A stretch of DNA of 7,263 bases, from assembly GCA_025966255.1 (NCBI GenBank), contig JAOPVG010000550.1, positions 1 through 7,263 on the forward strand, in the 5' to 3' direction. Source of the DNA: Jatrophihabitans sp. GTDB lineage: Bacteria; Actinomycetota; Actinomycetes; Mycobacteriales; Jatrophihabitantaceae. The position numbers and the translations under genes were made by a program. The notes beneath the pieces were generated by a model. It saw nothing but the letters and a program-made list of their open reading frames with translations, was not told where the DNA came from and searched no databases. How positions within the stretch are numbered: position 1 is the first letter of the stretch; each line of letters opens with the position of its first letter. Positions 1 through 5,948 of the stretch are shown here, one piece after another.

Positions 1-74
1 CGCGCCCCCGCGACCTCGACCAGGTCTCCAGCGTCGTCGCGAACCTCGAGCGGGCCGAGGATCGCGATCTGCAC
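1..74 (-). CDS. SARP/BTAD-family transcriptional regulator, N-terminal fragment
   Basis: Only the first 24 codons lie in the window and the gene continues past the left edge. Reading from GTG at 74 gives MQIAILGPLEVRDDAGDLVE followed by VAGAR. This is the typical opening of the winged-helix DNA-binding domain of AfsR/SARP-type regulators (an IxxLGPLEV strand, then a D/G-rich turn, then a VxxGGxRxR-like segment). The start is supported by an AGGAG ribosome-binding site seven bases upstream. Family members usually carry a trans_reg_C-like domain, then a BTAD domain, and often NB-ARC/TPR modules, none of which can be seen here. The gene is divergent from the yjbQ-like gene with only about 40 bases between starts. 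The family call rests on a short signature, so the target genes and full architecture are unknown. Confidence 0.62.
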   Translation of the reverse strand, partial: MQIAILGPLEVRDDAGDLVEVAGA

Positions 75-81
75 CCGTCCA

Positions 82-86
82 CTCCT
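82..86 (-). promoter_or_regulatory. Ribosome-binding site of the SARP-like gene
   Basis: AGGAG on the minus strand, with seven bases before the GTG at 74. It selects this GTG over two nearby out-of-frame GTGs (ending at 82 and 90) and is the main reason for calling a gene at the window edge. Confidence 0.55.
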
Positions 87-115
87 GCACGGGCTTGGCG
101 AGGCAGGATAAGGGC

Positions 116-520
116 ATGCGCAGCGACACGCTCGAGGTTCGCACCGGCGGGCAGGCGCGCGTCCAGGACCTCACCCACCAGTGCGCGCAGTTCGTGAGCG
201 GCGAGCAGGACGGCCTGCTGAGCGTATTCGTACCGCACGCGACGGCCGGCGTGGCGATCCTCGAGACCGGCGCCGGGAGCGACGACGACCTGCTCGCCAC
301 GATTGATCAACTGCTGCCGCGCGACAACCGCTGGCAGCACCGCCATGGCAGCGAGGGGCACGGGCGCGACCATGTGCTGCCGGCGTTCATAGCGCCGTCG
401 ATCACCGTTCCGGTGCTCGGCGGCCGGGTGCAGCTCGGCACCTGGCAGTCGATCTGCCTGGTCGACACCAACGTCGACAATGCCGTGCGCACGGTCCGGC
501 TGAGCTTCCTCGCCGGCTAG
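116..520 (+). CDS. yjbQ: YjbQ/UPF0047 family protein (secondary thiamine-phosphate synthase-like)
   Basis: This encodes 134 residues, close to the 130-140 typical of the family. The diagnostic signatures are present in order: a PHATAGVAILE segment (family HTTAGV..NE), then HRHGSEGHGRDH with its clustered His/Asp residues, then a SITVPV..G segment and LGTWQSICLVDTN. These form the presumed metal/anion-binding pocket of a trimeric beta-sandwich enzyme. E. coli YjbQ has weak thiamine-phosphate synthase activity, but the physiological role in actinobacteria is not established. The usual family Asn-Glu after HTTAGV is replaced here by Leu-Glu. ATG 116 is preferred because AGGA lies seven bases upstream; an in-frame TTG at 95 would add seven residues without an evident ribosome-binding site. 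The gene is divergent from the SARP-like gene and convergent with the MBL-fold gene, with 31 bases between their ends. Confidence 0.9.
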   Translation: MRSDTLEVRTGGQARVQDLTHQCAQFVSGEQDGLLSVFVPHATAGVAILETGAGSDDDLLATIDQLLPRDNRWQHRHGSEGHGRDHVLPAFIAPSITVPVLGGRVQLGTWQSICLVDTNVDNAVRTVRLSFLAG

Positions 521-551
521 CGCTGACGGCGCCGCCAGATCCGGTACCCGG

Positions 552-1310
552 CTAGATCCAGTACTCGGCGCCGGGGTGCGCCACCTCGACCGCTCCGTGG
601 AAGGCGTCGGCCGCTTCATCCGCAGCCACCTGCCGCGAGTTCCACGGCGGGACGTGCGTGACGATGAGCCGATCGACGCCGGCGCGATCGGCGTGCTCGC
701 CGGCCTGCCGTCCGGTGAGGTGCAGATCGGGGATGACTTCCTCGTCCGGTCCGACCGACGCTTCGCAGACCAGCACGTCGGCGCCCTGGGCGAGCTTGAT
801 CAGCTCGCTCGACTCCCCTGTGTCAGCCGAGTACACCAGCGAGCGGTCGTTCCATCCGATGCGCACGGCGTTGGTGGGTGTCGGGTGGTTCATCAGCGCG
901 TAGGACATCGAGAACGGTCCGAGCTCGCTCGCCGTCGGCGTCGCGAAGGAGAACAACTCGTGCAGGCCGAGCTTGCGGGCGAGCGGGTCGTAGGCCGCCT
1001 CGAGTCGGTCGCGCGTGCCGGGCACGCCGATCAGCGGGATGCGCTTGTCCGGCCCGCGCAGCCGGTAGCCGTCGCCGCCGTAGCGCAGCGCGACCACGTA
1101 CGCCGTGAGGTCGATGCAGTGGTCGGCGTGCAGGTGCGAGATGACGATGGCGTCGATGTCGGCGGGCTGGGCGTACTGCTGGAGCGCGCCGAACGCGCCG
1201 TGGCCCAGATCGAGGAGGAGCCGGTAGCCGTCGGCCTCGATGAGGTAGCCCGAGGCGGGCGAATCCGGGCCGGGCACGCTACCCGAGCACCCCAGCACGG
1301 TGACCTTCAT
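552..1310 (-). CDS. MBL-fold metallohydrolase, Rv1339-type cyclic-nucleotide phosphodiesterase-like
   Basis: A 252-residue cytoplasmic metallo-beta-lactamase-fold enzyme. It starts [20 protein letters not shown], as RNase Z-like/Rv1339 proteins do, and has the metal motif HLHADH (H59, H61, D63, H64), a further ligand H142 in [12 protein letters not shown], bridging D163 in YSADTGES, and H219 in VTHVPPW. All expected metal ligands are intact. It is the positional and sequence counterpart of M. tuberculosis Rv1339, which has been reported to degrade cyclic AMP as an atypical class II phosphodiesterase; the substrate here is inferred by homology. Its ATG overlaps the murI stop (ATGA at 1307-1310), so it is the last gene of a coupled rhomboid-murI-MBL operon. 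In mycobacteria rphA (RNase PH) follows next. Here the convergent yjbQ-like gene follows instead, so the operon ends or has been rearranged at this point. Confidence 0.9.
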   Translation of the reverse strand: MKVTVLGCSGSVPGPDSPASGYLIEADGYRLLLDLGHGAFGALQQYAQPADIDAIVISHLHADHCIDLTAYVVALRYGGDGYRLRGPDKRIPLIGVPGTRDRLEAAYDPLARKLGLHELFSFATPTASELGPFSMSYALMNHPTPTNAVRIGWNDRSLVYSADTGESSELIKLAQGADVLVCEASVGPDEEVIPDLHLTGRQAGEHADRAGVDRLIVTHVPPWNSRQVAADEAADAFHGAVEVAHPGAEYWI

Positions 1311-2158
1311 GCCGGGGATCCGATCCGAGTGGCGCTGGTGGCGGCCAGGGCGGCGATCTCCGGACCGAGGAAGCGGTGGCTGAGCCGGACGAACGGCTCG
1401 GCCGGCCCTGTGGCCCGGAAGACGTGCTGCGGCGGCGGGGCGTCATCGCTCCGGACTAGATCCAGCGAGGTCAGCACCCGGAACACATCTTTGGCCGTCT
1501 CCTCCGCGCTCGACACGAGAGTCACCGCATCACCCATCACAACGGAGAGCAGGCCCGTGAGCAATGGGTAGTGCGTGCAGCCCAGCACGAGGGTGTCGAT
1601 GCCGACCGCATTGAGTGGGGCCAGGTAGGACTCGGCCAGCCCGAGCAGCTGCCGCCCGCTCGTCACTCCCCGCTCGACGAACTCGGCGAAACGGGGGCAG
1701 GCCGCGGCGGTCACCTCGACGCCCTGGGCGGCGGCGAAGGCGTCCTGGTACGCGCCGCTGGTGATGGTGGCCACGGTGCCGATCACGCCCACGCGTCCGT
1801 TGCGGGTGGCCGCCACCGCGCGGCGCACGGCGGGAAGGACGACCTCGATCACCGGCACGTCGTAGCGCTCGCGGGCATCGCGCAGGCAGGCGGCGCTGGC
1901 GCTGTTGCACGCGATGACCAGCGCCTTGACGCCGGAGGCGACCAGGTCGTCCATCACGGCCAGCGCGTGCGAACGCACCTCGGCGATCGGTTTCGGCCCG
2001 TACGGGCCGTTCGCGGTGTCGCCCACGTAGACCAGCGATTCGTGGGGCAGCTGGTCGAGGACGGCCCGTGCGACGGTCAGCCCGCCGACGCCGGAGTCCA
2101 TCATTCCGATGGGGGCGTCGCGATCCAGACGGGCAGTTTCGGCCGGCACGGGCGTCAC
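1307..2158 (-). CDS. murI: Glutamate racemase
   Basis: MurI interconverts L- and D-glutamate without a cofactor and supplies D-Glu for the second position of the peptidoglycan stem peptide. The 283-residue protein has the DSGVGGLTV loop (D21-S22), [12 protein letters not shown], the first catalytic Cys in ACNSASA (C84) and the second in LGCTHYPLL (C194, H196). Both acid/base cysteines are therefore present. The length is normal, with about 17 extra N-terminal residues before the first conserved strand. The GTG start at 2158 shares GTGA with the rhomboid stop codon. An internal ATG-ATG just before DSGVGG (residues 19-20) would give a protein lacking the first strand, so the coupled GTG is preferred. 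The order rhomboid-murI-MBL is conserved with M. tuberculosis Rv1337-Rv1339. In some mycobacteria MurI has a moonlighting effect on DNA gyrase; nothing here tests that. Confidence 0.96.
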   Translation of the reverse strand: MTPVPAETARLDRDAPIGMMDSGVGGLTVARAVLDQLPHESLVYVGDTANGPYGPKPIAEVRSHALAVMDDLVASGVKALVIACNSASAACLRDARERYDVPVIEVVLPAVRRAVAATRNGRVGVIGTVATITSGAYQDAFAAAQGVEVTAAACPRFAEFVERGVTSGRQLLGLAESYLAPLNAVGIDTLVLGCTHYPLLTGLLSVVMGDAVTLVSSAEETAKDVFRVLTSLDLVRSDDAPPPQHVFRATGPAEPFVRLSHRFLGPEIAALAATSATRIGSPA

Positions 2159-2811
2159 GATACGGCGGACCGTCCTGAGAACCGCGTCTCACCCCGTCGC
2201 GGGTGAAGCAGCGCGCCCGCGCCGATGCCGGCGACGAAGCCGCACACGTGCGCCTGCCATGACACGTTCGAGTGCAGGGTGGGGAACAGTCCGAACAGCA
2301 ACGTGCCGAAGAACAGCAACACGAGGACGGCAACGACGATCCACTTGAGCTCGCGGGAGAAGTACGCCCGGGCCAGCAGGTAGCCGAGCCAGCCGAAGAT
2401 CATTCCGCTCGCGCCGACGATCACCGTGTTGCTGGGGCCGACGAGCCAGGTCAGGACGCCACCCCCGACCACGACGATCGCGGTGACGATGAGCCAGGTC
2501 CGGATCCCGGACAGCATCAGCACCCAGCCGATGAGCACGAGCGGCACCGTGTTGGACAGCATGTGCCCGTAGCTCGCGTGCAGGAACGGCTCGGTGAGCA
2601 CGCCCCACAGTCCGCTGGCCTCGCGCGGGGCCAGCCCGAACCGGTCGAGCTGATAGTTGTCGGCGGCGTTGACGAGCTGGACGGTCCACAGCACCGCGCC
2701 GACGAACGCCATGATGATGATTGCGCCGCCCCAGCTGGACGGGTCGATCGGCGGTGAGGCGCCGGAGGCGCCGTCGCGTCGGGTCAACGCTCGGCGAAAC
2801 GGTGAGGTCAC
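2155..2811 (-). CDS. Rhomboid family intramembrane serine protease
   Basis: A 218-residue polytopic membrane protein. Hydrophobic segments lie at about residues 28-48, 85-101, 104-124, 128-149, 156-176 and 186-203, giving the six-TM rhomboid core. The motif H78-x4-H83-x3-N87 ([12 protein letters not shown]) sits in the oxyanion region, the nucleophile is S135 in VGASG, and the catalytic partner is H188 in [11 protein letters not shown], so the dyad is complete and the protein is predicted active. It corresponds to M. tuberculosis Rv1337, next to murI as there. The GTG at 2811 is chosen because it leaves a short cationic N-terminus ([12 protein letters not shown]) and follows the upstream gene's stop by 32 bases. 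Its AGGA lies only two bases away, so the start is uncertain; a TTG nine codons later is the alternative. The stop overlaps the murI start by four bases. The substrate is unknown. Confidence 0.92.
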   Translation of the reverse strand: MTSPFRRALTRRDGASGASPPIDPSSWGGAIIIMAFVGAVLWTVQLVNAADNYQLDRFGLAPREASGLWGVLTEPFLHASYGHMLSNTVPLVLIGWVLMLSGIRTWLIVTAIVVVGGGVLTWLVGPSNTVIVGASGMIFGWLGYLLARAYFSRELKWIVVAVLVLLFFGTLLFGLFPTLHSNVSWQAHVCGFVAGIGAGALLHPRRGETRFSGRSAVS

Positions 2812-2843
2812 GGTCCTGAGCGTAAGGCCACCGGCTGAGTGCG

Positions 2844-4379
2844 CTAGATGACTGCGCGCACGGTCACCGCGTGCAGGCCACTCGCTCCGGAGGGAAAGAC
2901 GTCGCGGACCTGGGTGTCCTGCACGGTGCCCCCCGCGTCGGTCGCCCGCACCCGCAATCGGTACGAGCCGGACTTCTGAGGCGTCCACGGGAACACCCAC
3001 TGCCGCCAGGTGTCGGTCGACGGCACAGTTGCGAGCCGGGCGGCCTGCCACGGACCGTCGTTGACCTGCACTTCGACCTTGGACACGCCGACGTGCTGGT
3101 CCCAGGCCACGCCGGCCACCGCGACGGTGTCCCCGACGGACACGACCTCCTGCGGGCTCGGCCGGTCGATGCGCGACGAAAGCCGGATCGTGGGCTGGGC
3201 CACCCAGCCGCCCTGCACCCAGTAGGCCTGGCGTCGGTCGAACGTGGTGGCCTCGATGTCGACGACCCACTTGCAGGCCGACACGTAGCCGTACAGCCCC
3301 GGGATCACGACCCGCGCGGGGTAGCCATGCTCGAGCGGCAACGGCGCGCCGTTCATGCCCACGGCCAAGAGCGACTGCCGCCCGTCCATGACGACCTTGG
3401 TCGGAGCACCGATCGTCATGCCGTCCGAGGAACTCATGAGCAGCTGGTCGCAGTCGGCGTGGACGCCGGCCTCGCGCAGCAGATCGGCCAGCAGGGCACC
3501 GCGGAACAGGGAGTTGCTGACGAGGTCGCCGCCGACCTCGTTCGAGACGCAGCACAGCGTGATCCAGCGGTCGACGAGCGGACGAGCCAGCAGTTGCCGG
3601 TAGGTGAGCGTGATCGGATGGTCGACCAGGCCGTGGATGCGCAGCTGCCACGAGCTCGACGCGATCTGGGGGACGGCGAGCGCGGTGTCGATGCGGTAGA
3701 ACGCGCTGTTCGGCGTCCGCCACGGCACGGGGCTCTTGCCGAGGTCGGCGCCGCGGGGCACCGTGTGCTCGCCGCTCGCCGCAGGCAGTTTCACCGTCGC
3801 TCGGTCCCCGGCCACGTCGAACCGGGCGTGCTGGGCGGCCCGGCCGCCGAACCCGGCCACGGCGGCGAGGGCGGCCGTCGCGGCGGTGCCCTGCAGGAAC
3901 AGGCGTCGATCGGCGAGAAGTGGGTCGCCGGAGCTGGGCTCGGCGCTCCATTCGCGCGAGACGCGGACGAGCACGACCAGCGCGACCATCGCCGCGGCGG
4001 TACCGATCAGCTGAGGCAGCACGTCGGTGCCACGGCTGGCGTTGGCGGTGAGCGCGCAGTAGGAGCCGAAGGCCCCGATGACGGCGATTCCGCCCAGGCC
4101 GTAATAGAGATTGCGCAGCGCCGCCACGCCCACAAGGGCGCCGAGCACGGCCAGTAGCAGGTAGATGCCGATGATGAGCAACGTCTTGTCGTTGGTGCCT
4201 GCGGCGGCGATGGCCGGGCGCTTCGCCGATTCCGGGGTAAGCGTGATGATCCGGTTGCCCACCGCAATCACCGGTGCCGCCGCGGGACGCAGGAACGCCG
4301 CCACCAGCTCGCCCATGCCGACGGCAACGGCTGCGGCAAGGATGCCGATCAGCCAGCCGATCGACGCCCTGGACCGCAC
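2844..4379 (-). CDS. Membrane-anchored sulfite-oxidase-family molybdopterin-dependent oxidoreductase
   Basis: 511 residues. The N-terminal part has four predicted TM helices (about 7-29, 66-88, 92-111 and 122-140). A fifth hydrophobic segment (160-182) follows a twin-arginine-like DRRLFLQG motif, as if a Tat signal had become an internal anchor. The oxidoreductase domain (about 195-395) has RWITLCCVSNEVGG, with C277 the likely molybdenum ligand by alignment to the family CVSN motif and C276 beside it. It also has the GxPTKVV, LPLEHGYPARVVIPGLYGY and CKWV blocks typical of sulfite-oxidase-fold enzymes. A C-terminal immunoglobulin-like Mo-co dimerisation domain follows (about 405-505, ending TDAGGTVQDTQVRDVFPSGA). 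No cytochrome b5 or heme domain is present, so the electron partner and substrate are unknown. The catalytic part probably faces outside. The start GTG is uncertain (see the ribosome-site entry). It lies 32 bases upstream of the rhomboid gene and may be co-transcribed with it. Confidence 0.9.
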   Translation of the reverse strand: MRSRASIGWLIGILAAAVAVGMGELVAAFLRPAAAPVIAVGNRIITLTPESAKRPAIAAAGTNDKTLLIIGIYLLLAVLGALVGVAALRNLYYGLGGIAVIGAFGSYCALTANASRGTDVLPQLIGTAAAMVALVVLVRVSREWSAEPSSGDPLLADRRLFLQGTAATAALAAVAGFGGRAAQHARFDVAGDRATVKLPAASGEHTVPRGADLGKSPVPWRTPNSAFYRIDTALAVPQIASSSWQLRIHGLVDHPITLTYRQLLARPLVDRWITLCCVSNEVGGDLVSNSLFRGALLADLLREAGVHADCDQLLMSSSDGMTIGAPTKVVMDGRQSLLAVGMNGAPLPLEHGYPARVVIPGLYGYVSACKWVVDIEATTFDRRQAYWVQGGWVAQPTIRLSSRIDRPSPQEVVSVGDTVAVAGVAWDQHVGVSKVEVQVNDGPWQAARLATVPSTDTWRQWVFPWTPQKSGSYRLRVRATDAGGTVQDTQVRDVFPSGASGLHAVTVRAVI

Positions 4380-4380
4380 G

Positions 4381-4385
4381 CCTCC
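4381..4385 (-). promoter_or_regulatory. GGAGG ribosome-site-like sequence abnormally close to the oxidoreductase start
   Basis: GGAGG ends one base before the GTG at 4379, too close for normal function. Upstream in the same frame there is no ATG, GTG or TTG before a stop codon, and the next in-frame start downstream (ATG, residue 22) would destroy the first TM helix. Either this GTG is used with poor spacing, or the transcript is leaderless. The 94-base gap 4380-4473 shows no convincing promoter or terminator. Confidence 0.4.
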
Positions 4386-4473
4386 ATCGTCCCAGCCGGA
4401 ACGGCACAGGATCCTTACCGCTCAGAAACATGCGCTGATAGGTGATGGCAGCAGAGAAGGTCTGGCGAGGCGG

Positions 4474-5292
4474 TCAGCCCACACTCCCGCCGGATCGCCC
4501 GCTGCCGTGGCCGGTACCGTCGCCGCTGCCTGAGCTCTTGCCGGACTTGTCGCGGTCGGCGCTGCCCGAGCCGCTGCCGGATCCGTCGCCGCCCTTACCC
4601 GAGCCGTCGCCGGATCCGTCGCCGCCGCTACCCGAACCGCTGCCGCTTCCGGGGCCGTCCGATGAGCTGGGGGTCGGCGACCCCACGGATCCGCCGCGCT
4701 CTTCGTCGTCCTGCGCGCCGGCACCGGGGCGCGGGCTCGAGTCGTCGCCGCGGCTTGCTTCGCCATCGGGGTCGGTCGCGCCCCCCGGGCCGGCGACGCC
4801 GCCCGGCCGATCACTTCCGCCCGGTCCGGACGCTGCGCCGGAGCGGCGGCCATCGGCGGGCGCCGAGCGGCCGGCCGGCGCGGTCGTGTCGGTAGGGAAC
4901 GGCCTCGCCGGCGGCCGATGCGCTGACGCCGTCCCGCCGATATCGAACGGGGTCAGGCTGTTCACGATGTCCGTGACCACGCTCTGCGCCGGTCCGGGGA
5001 GTGCGTTGTGCGCTGCGGCGACGCCCGACAGCGCGAACGTGGTGCCGCCGGCGAGGATGACGCCCAAGACGATCGGACCGCGCCGCCGGCGAAGCGGAGC
5101 ACTGCCGAGCCCGTGTACGAGCATCGCGGCCAGTGCCGGCGACGGGGCCGGTACCACCCGATCGCCCTCGGCCCGTACGGCCGCGAGCACGCCGGTCAAC
5201 CGGTCACCGGCCGGACCGTGCCCGGACAGCAAGGCCTCGACGCCGGCGTCGTCGAGCCACGCCTCGCCGCTTGCCGCCGTCAGATCGCTCAT
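4474..5292 (-). CDS. Putative anti-sigma factor: one-TM protein with long Gly/Ser/Asp-rich tail
   Basis: 272 residues. The N-terminus (about 1-70) is a predicted cytoplasmic domain beginning MSDLTAASGEAWLDDAGVEA and ending in a basic LRRRR stop. One TM helix follows (about 73-93, VLGVILAGGTTFALSGVAAA), then ALPGPAQSVVTDIVNSLTPF, a juxtamembrane motif common in actinobacterial proteins encoded directly after ECF sigma genes. The tail (121-272) is disordered and outside the cell if topology is Nin/Cout; residues 207-272 are almost only G, S, D and K. The HxxxCxxC zinc motif of ZAS anti-sigma factors is absent, so the anti-sigma role is inferred from position and architecture. ATG 5292 overlaps the sigma stop (ATGA), implying coupled, roughly stoichiometric synthesis. 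A second promoter-like site lies immediately upstream. Confidence 0.72.
   Translation of the reverse strand: MSDLTAASGEAWLDDAGVEALLSGHGPAGDRLTGVLAAVRAEGDRVVPAPSPALAAMLVHGLGSAPLRRRRGPIVLGVILAGGTTFALSGVAAAHNALPGPAQSVVTDIVNSLTPFDIGGTASAHRPPARPFPTDTTAPAGRSAPADGRRSGAASGPGGSDRPGGVAGPGGATDPDGEASRGDDSSPRPGAGAQDDEERGGSVGSPTPSSSDGPGSGSGSGSGGDGSGDGSGKGGDGSGSGSGSADRDKSGKSSGSGDGTGHGSGRSGGSVG
4577..4642 (-). repeat. Two 33-base imperfect tandem repeats in the anti-sigma tail
   Basis: 4577-4609 and 4610-4642 match at 28 of 33 positions. The shared part starts with 17 identical bases beginning CCGGATCC. A degenerate partial copy precedes them on the plus strand. They encode the G/S/D-rich tail (about residues 218-239), and the 33-base period (11 codons) keeps the frame, so the tail probably grew by in-frame duplication and its length is likely to vary between strains. 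Confidence 0.7.
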
Positions 5293-5915
5293 GTCGTAGC
5301 CGTCATCGAATCGGGGCCCGTCCGGGTTACGCGGGTGGGGGCCGCACCCAGCTGGGCGCGGAGCGCGATCAGGGCGCGGCGCTGCAATTGCTTGATCGAC
5401 CCGATCGAGCGGTGCATCACGACCGCCGCCTGTTCGACGCTCAGGTCGCCGACGAGCCGAAGGGCCAGCACCTCACGATGATCAGGTGTCAGGCGTTCCA
5501 GGAGCTGCTGCACCTGCGCCGTCTCGACTCGAGCCAAAGCCTCTTGCTCGGCCGACTCCGTCGCCGCGTCGTGCAGCAGCTGGTCGAACTCCACGGTCCG
5601 GGGCTGGCGTGCTCGGCGGCGCACGTCGTCGACCGCGCGCGCGTGGGCCACCGTGAACACGAAGGTTCGCAGCCCGGTGGTACCACCGGCCAACTCGCCG
5701 AGACGCGGTAGCAAACTGAGGAAGACATCACTGGTCACCGCCTCGGGATCAGCTACCCCGCGGGCCGAGAGGTAACCGGCGACTACTGGCGACAGCTCAC
5801 GCCAGATCACCGCAAAAGCGTCCCCGTCGCCGGCACGGGCGGCAGCGAGGACGTCGTCGGTGATCGATCCGGGCAATGCGTCTCTTTCGAGAAAAGGTGC
5901 TGCGGCGCGACGCAT
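5289..5915 (-). CDS. ECF-type RNA polymerase sigma factor (sigma-70 family)
   Basis: Up to 208 residues. Region 2 (about 22-104: DDVLAAARAGDGDAFAVIWR, then YLSARGVADPEAVTSDVFL, then FVFTVAHARAVDDVRRRAR) should bind core polymerase and the -10 element. A linker (105-133) leads to region 4 (about 134-188), whose helix-turn-helix LSVEQAAVVMHRSIGSIKQL should read the -35 element. There is no region 1 or 3, as expected for an ECF factor. The extent given uses the outermost ATG at 5915. That codon has no ribosome-binding site and sits in the loop of a strong hairpin. A TTG at 5876 (residue 14), after GAAAGAGACGCA, would give 195 residues starting just before the conserved SITDDVLAAARAGDG and is a serious rival. 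The stop overlaps the anti-sigma start by four bases. The last codons double as a promoter-like element. Confidence 0.9.
   Translation of the reverse strand: MRRAAAPFLERDALPGSITDDVLAAARAGDGDAFAVIWRELSPVVAGYLSARGVADPEAVTSDVFLSLLPRLGELAGGTTGLRTFVFTVAHARAVDDVRRRARQPRTVEFDQLLHDAATESAEQEALARVETAQVQQLLERLTPDHREVLALRLVGDLSVEQAAVVMHRSIGSIKQLQRRALIALRAQLGAAPTRVTRTGPDSMTATT
5305..5330 (-). promoter_or_regulatory. Putative ECF promoter P2, inside the sigma gene before the anti-sigma start
   Basis: The minus strand has GTAACC (5330-5325), 16 bases, then CGATGAC (CGAT at 5308-5305). It shares its -35 flank and its -10 pattern with the site at 6541-6566. A transcript would start around 5298, only a few bases before the anti-sigma ATG at 5292, so it would be nearly leaderless. 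It overlaps codons for the sigma C-terminus (TRVTRTGPD). Function is inferred. Confidence 0.4.
5316..5340 (-). repeat. Copy 2 of a 24/25-base dispersed block
   Basis: On the minus strand this contains GCGTAACCCGGACGGGC preceded by CCCCACCC. It matches 6552-6575 except for one substitution (C for T) and one extra C. The two copies are in the same orientation and about 1.24 kb apart; one is coding and the other is intergenic. Confidence 0.8.
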
Positions 5916-5941
5916 CGGGGGGGAGTACGGCGCGCCGCAGC
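5892..5941 (-). terminator. Terminator- or attenuator-like hairpin between the repeat-protein gene and the sigma gene
   Basis: On the minus strand GCTGCGGCGCG (5941-5931) is perfectly complementary to CGCGCCGCAGC (5909-5899), giving an 11-bp, almost all G:C stem. The 21-base loop contains the outermost sigma-gene ATG (5915-5913). Three bases after the stem comes TTTTCT (5895-5890), resembling an intrinsic terminator tail. It starts eight bases after the repeat-protein stop codon. The long loop and short T-run make efficient termination uncertain; partial termination (attenuation) or translational masking are alternatives. Confidence 0.55.
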
Positions 5942-5948
5942 CCTGGGG

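Noticed and set aside
521..551. Possible bidirectional terminator between the convergent yjbQ-like and MBL-fold genes
   Set aside because: Only a CCGG-TAC-CCGG mini-palindrome and a direct CCGGCTAG repeat are present. There is no stable stem and no T-run.
576..1571. Long plus-strand open frame (331 codons) antisense to the MBL-fold and murI genes
   Set aside because: Its translation is Arg/Val/Ala-rich without domain motifs and runs across the boundary of two firmly identified minus-strand genes. It is a by-product of high GC content.
2871..4157. Long plus-strand open frame (428 codons) antisense to the oxidoreductase gene
   Set aside because: It is low-complexity and carries no recognisable motifs, while the minus strand has an intact molybdopterin domain over the same bases.
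2155..4431. A 758-codon minus-strand reading that fuses an Arg-rich N-terminus to the rhomboid protein
   Set aside because: Only the last 218 codons are protein-like. The rest is out of frame with, and covered by, the oxidoreductase gene, so it is not a real fusion.
4442..5299. Plus-strand Pro/Ser-rich frame (285 codons) resembling a cell-wall proline-rich protein
   Set aside because: It is the exact complement of the Gly/Ser/Asp tail of the anti-sigma gene. The minus frame has a coherent TM segment, the ALPGPAQ motif and a coupled start.
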